From the IMG/VR virus record IMGVR_UViG_3300020160_000225, positions 1 through 26,905 of that record: 26,905 nucleotides of DNA, one strand, 5' to 3'. The translations under genes were made by a program, and so were the position numbers. Of the stretch, positions 22,716 to 26,905 are shown piece by piece. The notes beneath the pieces were generated by a model. The model was not told the origin of the DNA and did not search any database. It saw only the letters and a list, made by a program, of their open reading frames with translations. Source of the stretch: a virus. The number at the start of each line of letters is the position of its first letter. The first letter of the stretch is position 1.

Positions 22716-24992
22716 ATGTCTATTTCCCATAAGTCTACCCTTGCTAAATTGCTCGCCACTGAGAACCTTCGGATTGAACATCAGAAGGTTCCGACCGCGA
22801 TGTTCGACCTGAAGAACCGCACTCTCATCCTCCCCATCTGGAAAGACATGTCGTTCGACCTTTATGACCTGCTTATTGGTCATGAGGTTGGTCACGCATT
22901 GTTTACACCTGCGCAGGGTTGGCACTCAGAACTTGATGCTCGTGGTATGGGTATCAAGTCTTACCTCAACGTTCTTGAGGATGCTCGCATCGAGCGCAAG
23001 ATTAAGGACAAGTTTCCTGGTATCCGTCGCAACTTCTTCGCTGGTTATAAGGAACTGTTCGACAATAATTTCTTCGGTGTTAAGGGATATGACCTCAGCA
23101 AGTTGCGTCTCATTGACCGCATCAATCTGCACTATAAAGTTGGTTCTTTCCTCAATGCTCCTTTCAGTGCTGATGAGAATCAATATCTTGCTCGCGTTGA
23201 TGCGTTGGAAACATGGGATGATGTTGCTGCGCTCGCAGTAGAACTCTACGAACTCGCTAAATCTGAACCCGAGCATGACTTTGATTCGTCAAACTTCATG
23301 GGTGACATTGGTGCGTTTGATGAGGAGAGTGACGACGCAGGAATGGATGTTGACAAGTGGATTTCCGAAATGGATGACGAGTCAACTGATGCTGATGAAA
23401 CTGCACCCTCTACTGGTAAACCTGCAGACAGCAAAGATGCTGAAACTGATTCCGACAGCGATAAATCTGATGCTCCTGCCGATGGTGCTGAATCTAATGA
23501 AGACGGTGCCGAAGAAGGCGATTCCGATGAAGATGGTGGTCTTGCTCCCAACGAAGGTGTAAAACTTCCTGGTTCAAATGATACACCAATCCTCAATGAT
23601 GACCCTATCTCTATCACTGATCAGAACTTCCGCGACATGGAAGATACGTTCATTGACTCAAAGTCGCGTGAGTATGCGTATGGTATTCTTCGTAAGGTTG
23701 ATACCAAGAACTATGTCATCCCTATGGACTGGGTTCTGGAAAACATGCGCCCAACTGTGTATTCTGACAGGTGGTATACCAAAACTGTAGATTATGACCC
23801 AATCGCTCAAGAAGTTTTTGCTGAGTTCCGCAACAACAACCAGAAGTATATCAACACCATGGTTCAAGAGTTTGAAATGCGTCGTCGTGCTTCAGAGTTT
23901 GCTCGTGCGCAGGTTTCTAAGACTGGTCGTCTTGATGTTGACCGTGTTTGGGCACACAAGATCAGCGAAGATCTGTTCGCTCGCAACACAGTTGTGCCTA
24001 ATGGTAAAAACCATGGTATGCTCTTGTTCCTTGACATGTCTGGTTCCATGGCAGGAAACATGAAAGGCACGATTGAGCAGTTGGTCACATTGATGATGTT
24101 CTGCCGCAAGGTTCGTATCCCATTTGAAGTATATGGTTTCACTAACAATGGTATTGTTAATGATAAGTATTCCAAGTCTGATGACATGCGTGTGAATCGT
24201 GCCAATGCCTTGGGTTCAACTGATAAGGAACTTGAAATCGATGACAATTCATTCAATCTATTGCAGTTTGTTTCCGATAACTGTTCAGTCGCTAAGTTTA
24301 ATGAAGTAATTCGCACTCTTCTTATGTGCGCCAGAGGATATGACTATTCTGCTCGTCCTTCTCGTCGTGCTGAAATATTCGTTCGCAATTCTCATATCAT
24401 GGGTCTTGCTTCGACTCCTCTTGAAGAATCAATCATGGTTGCTCGTTCGATTGCTGACAAATTTCGTGCTAAAAATCGTGTAGAAGTTCTCAATACTGTG
24501 TTCCTCACCGATGGTGATGGTGATAATAACATTGGTGTCGGTGGTCGTCGTTCTGGTTGTTTTCATGTTACTGTCACAGATGCAAGCACCAATGCTTCGG
24601 TAACAGTTAAGTATGATGATGACGTTTATCGCACTCAACTGCAAGTTGCTCTTCTAGAACTCTACAAGAAGGCAACTGGTTCGCGTGTTATCAACTTCTT
24701 CATCGCTTCTTACAATCCTAAGTGGGCAGCAAAACGTATGCACAATTCTACTGAAGATTTCGATACCAAGTGGAAGAATGAATGGAAGCAAAAGTTTTTC
24801 CACACCACAAAATCGTTTGGTTTCGATGACCGCTTTTTGATTCCAGGTGGTAGCGAGTTGACTATCGGCGAAGATATCTTTGAATCCAATAGCAGCGACC
24901 CGAAAGATCTTCGTCGGGCATTTAAGAAGTTCCAAAATACCAAGCAGACCAACCGAGTTCTGCTGAACAAAATGATCCAAGCAGTCGCATAA
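22716..24992 (+). CDS. HExxH metalloprotease-like and von Willebrand A domain protein (CobT/ViaA-like)
   Basis: Large protein of 758 residues. The ATG at 22716 is favoured over the adjacent GTG because GAGG at 22704-22707 lies eight bases ahead. Domain order: residues 1-120 with HEVGHALF (zinc-ligand HExxH, 56-60) and LEDARIERK about 30 residues later, probably the third ligand region; 120-185 helical; 200-290 a strongly acidic Asp/Glu/Ser linker; 300-430 helical; then a von Willebrand A domain with the metal-site motif LDMSGSM (D440, S442, S444) and FLTDGDGDNN further on. vWA proteins of this shape partner MoxR/CobS AAA+ ATPases, and one is encoded 360 bases downstream. A cobalamin role is unlikely since no cobaltochelatase genes are present. 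Confidence 0.88.
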   Translation: MSISHKSTLAKLLATENLRIEHQKVPTAMFDLKNRTLILPIWKDMSFDLYDLLIGHEVGHALFTPAQGWHSELDARGMGIKSYLNVLEDARIERKIKDKFPGIRRNFFAGYKELFDNNFFGVKGYDLSKLRLIDRINLHYKVGSFLNAPFSADENQYLARVDALETWDDVAALAVELYELAKSEPEHDFDSSNFMGDIGAFDEESDDAGMDVDKWISEMDDESTDADETAPSTGKPADSKDAETDSDSDKSDAPADGAESNEDGAEEGDSDEDGGLAPNEGVKLPGSNDTPILNDDPISITDQNFRDMEDTFIDSKSREYAYGILRKVDTKNYVIPMDWVLENMRPTVYSDRWYTKTVDYDPIAQEVFAEFRNNNQKYINTMVQEFEMRRRASEFARAQVSKTGRLDVDRVWAHKISEDLFARNTVVPNGKNHGMLLFLDMSGSMAGNMKGTIEQLVTLMMFCRKVRIPFEVYGFTNNGIVNDKYSKSDDMRVNRANALGSTDKELEIDDNSFNLLQFVSDNCSVAKFNEVIRTLLMCARGYDYSARPSRRAEIFVRNSHIMGLASTPLEESIMVARSIADKFRAKNRVEVLNTVFLTDGDGDNNIGVGGRRSGCFHVTVTDASTNASVTVKYDDDVYRTQLQVALLELYKKATGSRVINFFIASYNPKWAAKRMHNSTEDFDTKWKNEWKQKFFHTTKSFGFDDRFLIPGGSELTIGEDIFESNSSDPKDLRRAFKKFQNTKQTNRVLLNKMIQAVA

Positions 24993-25000
24993 AATTATTT

Positions 25001-25045
25001 ACCCCGAAACGAAATAAGGGCTTGACTTTTATCTCGTTTCGGGGT
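25001..25045 (+). repeat. Perfect 12-base inverted repeat around a promoter
   Basis: ACCCCGAAACGA at 25001-25012 and its exact complement TCGTTTCGGGGT at 25034-25045. Pairing continues inward (14-17 with 29-32) after one mismatch. The -35 box lies in the loop and the right arm ends on the first base of the -10 box. No T-run follows, so it is not a plain terminator on either strand. An operator or a terminator-like attenuator are both possible. Confidence 0.85.
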
Positions 25046-25050
25046 AGAAT
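25022..25050 (+). promoter_or_regulatory. Sigma70-type promoter for the 65-residue gene
   Basis: TTGACT at 25022-25027, 17-base spacer (ending TTTCGGGG) and TAGAAT at 25045-25050; near-copy of the promoter at 22659. Predicted start near 25057. Confidence 0.82.
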
Positions 25051-25082
25051 GAAATATAATGATTGATAAGGAAAATTTTATT

Positions 25083-25280
25083 ATGGTTGACTTCCCTTCC
25101 GAACTTGAAACTTTGGTTCTTTGTGACTGGTCGCGTGATGAAAATGGCGTCCTTCGTGCTGAATATCCTAACGGTGCTGGGTTTATGCTTCTGCGTAATG
25201 AAACCGTTGAATACTGGGAAGTCTGCTCTGATGGTTCGTTCGTTCTTGTTGAATGGCGCGAGTTGATTATTTCTAAATAA
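25083..25280 (+). CDS. Small unknown protein between vWA and AAA+ genes
   Basis: Protein of 65 residues (MVDFPSELETLVLCDWSRDE and onward), with aromatic and acidic residues and alternating hydrophobics suggestive of a small beta-sheet fold. An in-frame ATG at 25059 would lie almost on the transcription start; the ATG at 25083 has an AAGGA sequence 10 bases ahead and is preferred. It is acidic overall, without signal peptide or metal motifs. It has its own strong promoter and is placed between the vWA protein and the AAA+ ATPase, so a linked role is possible but unproven. Confidence 0.65.
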   Translation: MVDFPSELETLVLCDWSRDENGVLRAEYPNGAGFMLLRNETVEYWEVCSDGSFVLVEWRELIISK

Positions 25281-25285
25281 TAGGC

Positions 25286-25314
25286 TTGACTTTTATACCG
25301 TTCTAAGGTATATT
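25286..25314 (+). promoter_or_regulatory. Sigma70-type promoter with spacer dyad, for the AAA+ gene
   Basis: TTGACT at 25286-25291, 17-base spacer and TATATT at 25309-25314. The dyad TATACC-GTTCTAA-GGTATA (25294-25312) runs through the spacer into the -10 box. The upstream context GGCTTGACTTTTAT repeats that of the neighbouring promoters. Confidence 0.8.
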
Positions 25315-25352
25315 GAATATATTAAATGATGATGTGATGTGAGGATATTTTT

Positions 25353-26498
25353 ATGATGAATCGTGATGCTTTGGTTGAGTTCCTTTCCGACAATAACACC
25401 AACAATGGTGTTTTCCGTAAACGCGACGTTGTCGCCGCTGCCGAATCCCTCGGTATGAAATATCCTGGTTGGATTTTTCAGCGTGACCGTATGATTAAGC
25501 GTGGTACTTATGACCTGTCCCCGTTGATGGTGGGTGCTAACTCAACTGTTGTTCAACTCCCTGTTGCTGCCCCTAAGATGGTTATCCAACCTAAGTTGCA
25601 GACAGTGATCGAGAACCTTGTCCCGCAGGTTGACCCAACCTATGTTCCCTTTGGTTTCTATAACGATCTTCGCAAGGTCGTGAAGTCTAATAACTTCTAC
25701 CCAACCTTCATCTCTGGTCTATCGGGTAACGGTAAGACCACCATGATTGAGCAGGTCTGTGCTAAATTGAAGCGCGAATGCATGCGTGTTAACGTCTCTA
25801 TCGAAACTGATGAAGACGATCTAATTGGTGGTAACACCCTCGTCGACGGTAACGTTGTTTATCGTGAAGGTCCAGTTCTCACTGCCATGAAGCGTGGTGC
25901 CATCCTCATCCTCGACGAAATCGACCGTGGTTCGAATAAGATGATGTGTCTTCAGGCAATTCTTGAGGGTAAACCATACTTCAACAAGAAAACTGGTGAA
26001 ACGATTTACCCCAAGGCAGGGTTCAACGTCATCGCCACTGCTAACACCAAGGGTAAAGGTTCTGACGACGGTAAGTTTATGTCCGCGCAGATTCTTGACG
26101 ATGCGTTCCTTGAGCGTTTCGCCATCACTGTTGAGCAGGAATATCCTTCGCTAAAGATTGAGAAGCAGATTATCCTCAACAAGATGGAAAAGGTCAAGAG
26201 TGTTGATGAAGAATTTGCTGACAAGTTGGTAACGTGGGCGGATATTATCCGTAAGACTTTCTATGAAGGTGGTGTTGAAGAACTCATCTCGACTCGTCGT
26301 CTTGAGCATATCGTCAATGCCTTTGCCATGTTCGGTTCGCGTTCTAAAGCAATCGAACTCTGCGTCAATCGCTTTGACTCTGACACCAAGTCCGCCTTCC
26401 TAGATCTCTATAAGAAAGTCGACAGTGATGCGGTGCCAGATGATGGTGTGAATGAAGACGCATACTTCCAGTCGATTAATGAAGAAGTTCCATTCTAA
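25353..26498 (+). CDS. MoxR/CobS-like AAA+ ATPase
   Basis: ATPase of 381 residues. The first 60 residues form a small helical domain (KYPGW, RGTYDLSP) like the N-terminal part of the phage proteins usually labelled CobS. The AAA+ core follows: Walker A GLSGNGKT (122-129), Walker B ILILDEID (184-191), sensor 1 ATANT (228-232) and the likely arginine finger in LDDAFLERF (248-256). MoxR-type ATPases remodel targets together with vWA partners, and such a partner is upstream. Phage copies are often annotated as cobalamin genes, but the context fits a chaperone or protease-activating pair better. A GAGGA site precedes the ATG by 7 bases. Confidence 0.92.
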   Translation: MMNRDALVEFLSDNNTNNGVFRKRDVVAAAESLGMKYPGWIFQRDRMIKRGTYDLSPLMVGANSTVVQLPVAAPKMVIQPKLQTVIENLVPQVDPTYVPFGFYNDLRKVVKSNNFYPTFISGLSGNGKTTMIEQVCAKLKRECMRVNVSIETDEDDLIGGNTLVDGNVVYREGPVLTAMKRGAILILDEIDRGSNKMMCLQAILEGKPYFNKKTGETIYPKAGFNVIATANTKGKGSDDGKFMSAQILDDAFLERFAITVEQEYPSLKIEKQIILNKMEKVKSVDEEFADKLVTWADIIRKTFYEGGVEELISTRRLEHIVNAFAMFGSRSKAIELCVNRFDSDTKSAFLDLYKKVDSDAVPDDGVNEDAYFQSINEEVPF

Positions 26499-26507
26499 GG
26501 AGTCAAA

Positions 26508-26905
26508 ATGACAATTAATTACAAGTATGATGAGGGTGATCTCCTTCGGGAGATTACCCAGTATATTGATGCCACCTATGGTGAGCATTACTCGCAGAAT
26601 CAATATCAGGCAACCGAGTTTATTATCGATGGTGGGCATGGTATTGGTTTTACTGTAGGGAACATCCTGAAATATGCCCAACGCTATGGTCATAAAGGAA
26701 CACCCGAAGACTGGCGCAAGGATTTGTTGAAAGTCATTCACTATGCAATCATTGCGTTGCATGTGCATGATAAGGATAAACAGAATATTATACCTGAAAC
26801 AACCGCAAAAGTCAATACTAAAGTCTATGAATTGAAGACATCTTTGTCTCTTTCAGATACCATTAATATCAAACCCGATTATACGTTTGCCAAGACGAGT
26901 CCGGG
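26508..26905 (+). CDS. DUF3310-like protein (3' partial)
   Basis: Frame open from the ATG at 26508 to the window end (132 codons, no stop), preceded by TAAGGAGT immediately after the AAA+ stop, so the two are co-transcribed. After 30 residues, the segment QATEFIIDGGHGIGFTVGNI, followed by LKYAQRYGHKGTPEDWRKDLLKV (shown here in two parts) and IHYAIIAL, matches the pattern of the DUF3310 (SaV-like) family of phage proteins, which have a helix with a conserved G-N-x-x-K-Y-x-x-R core. Their biochemical role is not established; some are linked with nucleotide metabolism. The C-terminus is outside the window. Confidence 0.8.
   Translation, partial: MTINYKYDEGDLLREITQYIDATYGEHYSQNQYQATEFIIDGGHGIGFTVGNILKYAQRYGHKGTPEDWRKDLLKVIHYAIIALHVHDKDKQNIIPETTAKVNTKVYELKTSLSLSDTINIKPDYTFAKTSP

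Noticed and set aside
23246-23617. Minus-strand frame of 123 codons, Ser/Ala-rich
   Set aside because: It is the complement of the acidic linker of the vWA gene; its Ser-rich composition follows from Asp/Glu codons on the other strand, and it lacks a ribosome site.
23864-24316. Minus-strand frame of 150 codons
   Set aside because: Lies wholly inside the vWA gene on the opposite strand, with no family resemblance and no promoter or ribosome site.
22716-26498. Cobalamin (cobaltochelatase CobS/CobT) pathway
   Set aside because: No CobN or any other cobalamin gene is present, and MoxR/vWA pairs with the same motifs serve other remodelling roles.
26400-26768. Minus-strand frame of 122 codons
   Set aside because: Antisense to the end of the AAA+ gene and the DUF3310-like gene; the plus-strand reading has recognisable family sequence and a good ribosome site.
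1-26905. tRNA genes, CRISPR arrays, insertion sequences or integrase
   Set aside because: Gaps between genes are too short for most of these, no cloverleaf-like or direct-repeat pattern was seen, and no transposase or integrase motif occurs in any frame read.

Overview
The window is part of the genome of a T4-like contractile-tailed phage (tailed myovirus). It carries a continuous run of T4-type morphogenesis genes in T4 order: neck 13 and 14, 15, terminase 16 and 17, sheath 18, tube 19, portal 20, prohead 67, a protein in the 68 position, protease 21, scaffold 22 and capsid 23. Recombination and late-transcription genes follow: uvsY, uvsW, 55, 47 and 46. The layout looks more like marine and alphaproteobacterial T4-like phages than like coliphage T4. 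No capsid-vertex gene 24 follows 23, the capsid and sheath proteins are shorter than T4's, a second tail-tube-like gene follows 23, and bacterial-type accessory genes are mixed in. The host cannot be settled from the sequence. Every coding gene found lies on the plus strand. I saw no tRNA, insertion sequence, integrase or CRISPR array, and no gene-free stretch longer than about 155 bases.

Positions 1-12281 are the virion assembly block. Genes abut or overlap. Exact T4-type late promoter boxes (TATAAATA) lie before genes 18, 22 and 23, and another follows the capsid gene. A strong hairpin terminator closes the capsid transcription unit at 12321-12349, and the next late box immediately follows it.

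Positions 12383-19564 hold the tail-tube-like protein, an A-type Fe-S carrier, UvsY, UvsW, an Sm-like small protein, the late sigma factor gp55, a small membrane protein and the Mre11/Rad50-like pair gp47/gp46. Sigma70-type promoters with exact 17-base spacers precede uvsY and gene 55. A perfect consensus sigma70 promoter (TTGACA-17-TATAAT) on the minus strand points back into the Sm-like gene and uvsW with no recognisable gene in front of it.

Positions 19567-26905 are accessory genes: a methyltransferase, peptide deformylase, a conserved unknown, a ClpP-like protease, a HAD phosphatase, a small exported protein, a large HExxH plus von Willebrand A protein, a 65-residue unknown, a MoxR/CobS-like AAA+ ATPase and the start of a DUF3310-like gene. 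From 21590 on, most genes have their own promoter from one conserved repeated family (GGCTTGAC, 17-base spacer, TAGAAT/TATAGT/TATATT), often with a dyad in the spacer.

Together these suggest that host-polymerase promoters drive recombination, gp55 and accessory genes. gp55 then directs the polymerase to the TATAAATA boxes of the assembly block. The parts most worth pursuing are the metalloprotease/vWA plus AAA+ pair, the shared promoter family with spacer dyads, the antisense consensus promoter, and the deformylase/ClpP overlap operon.
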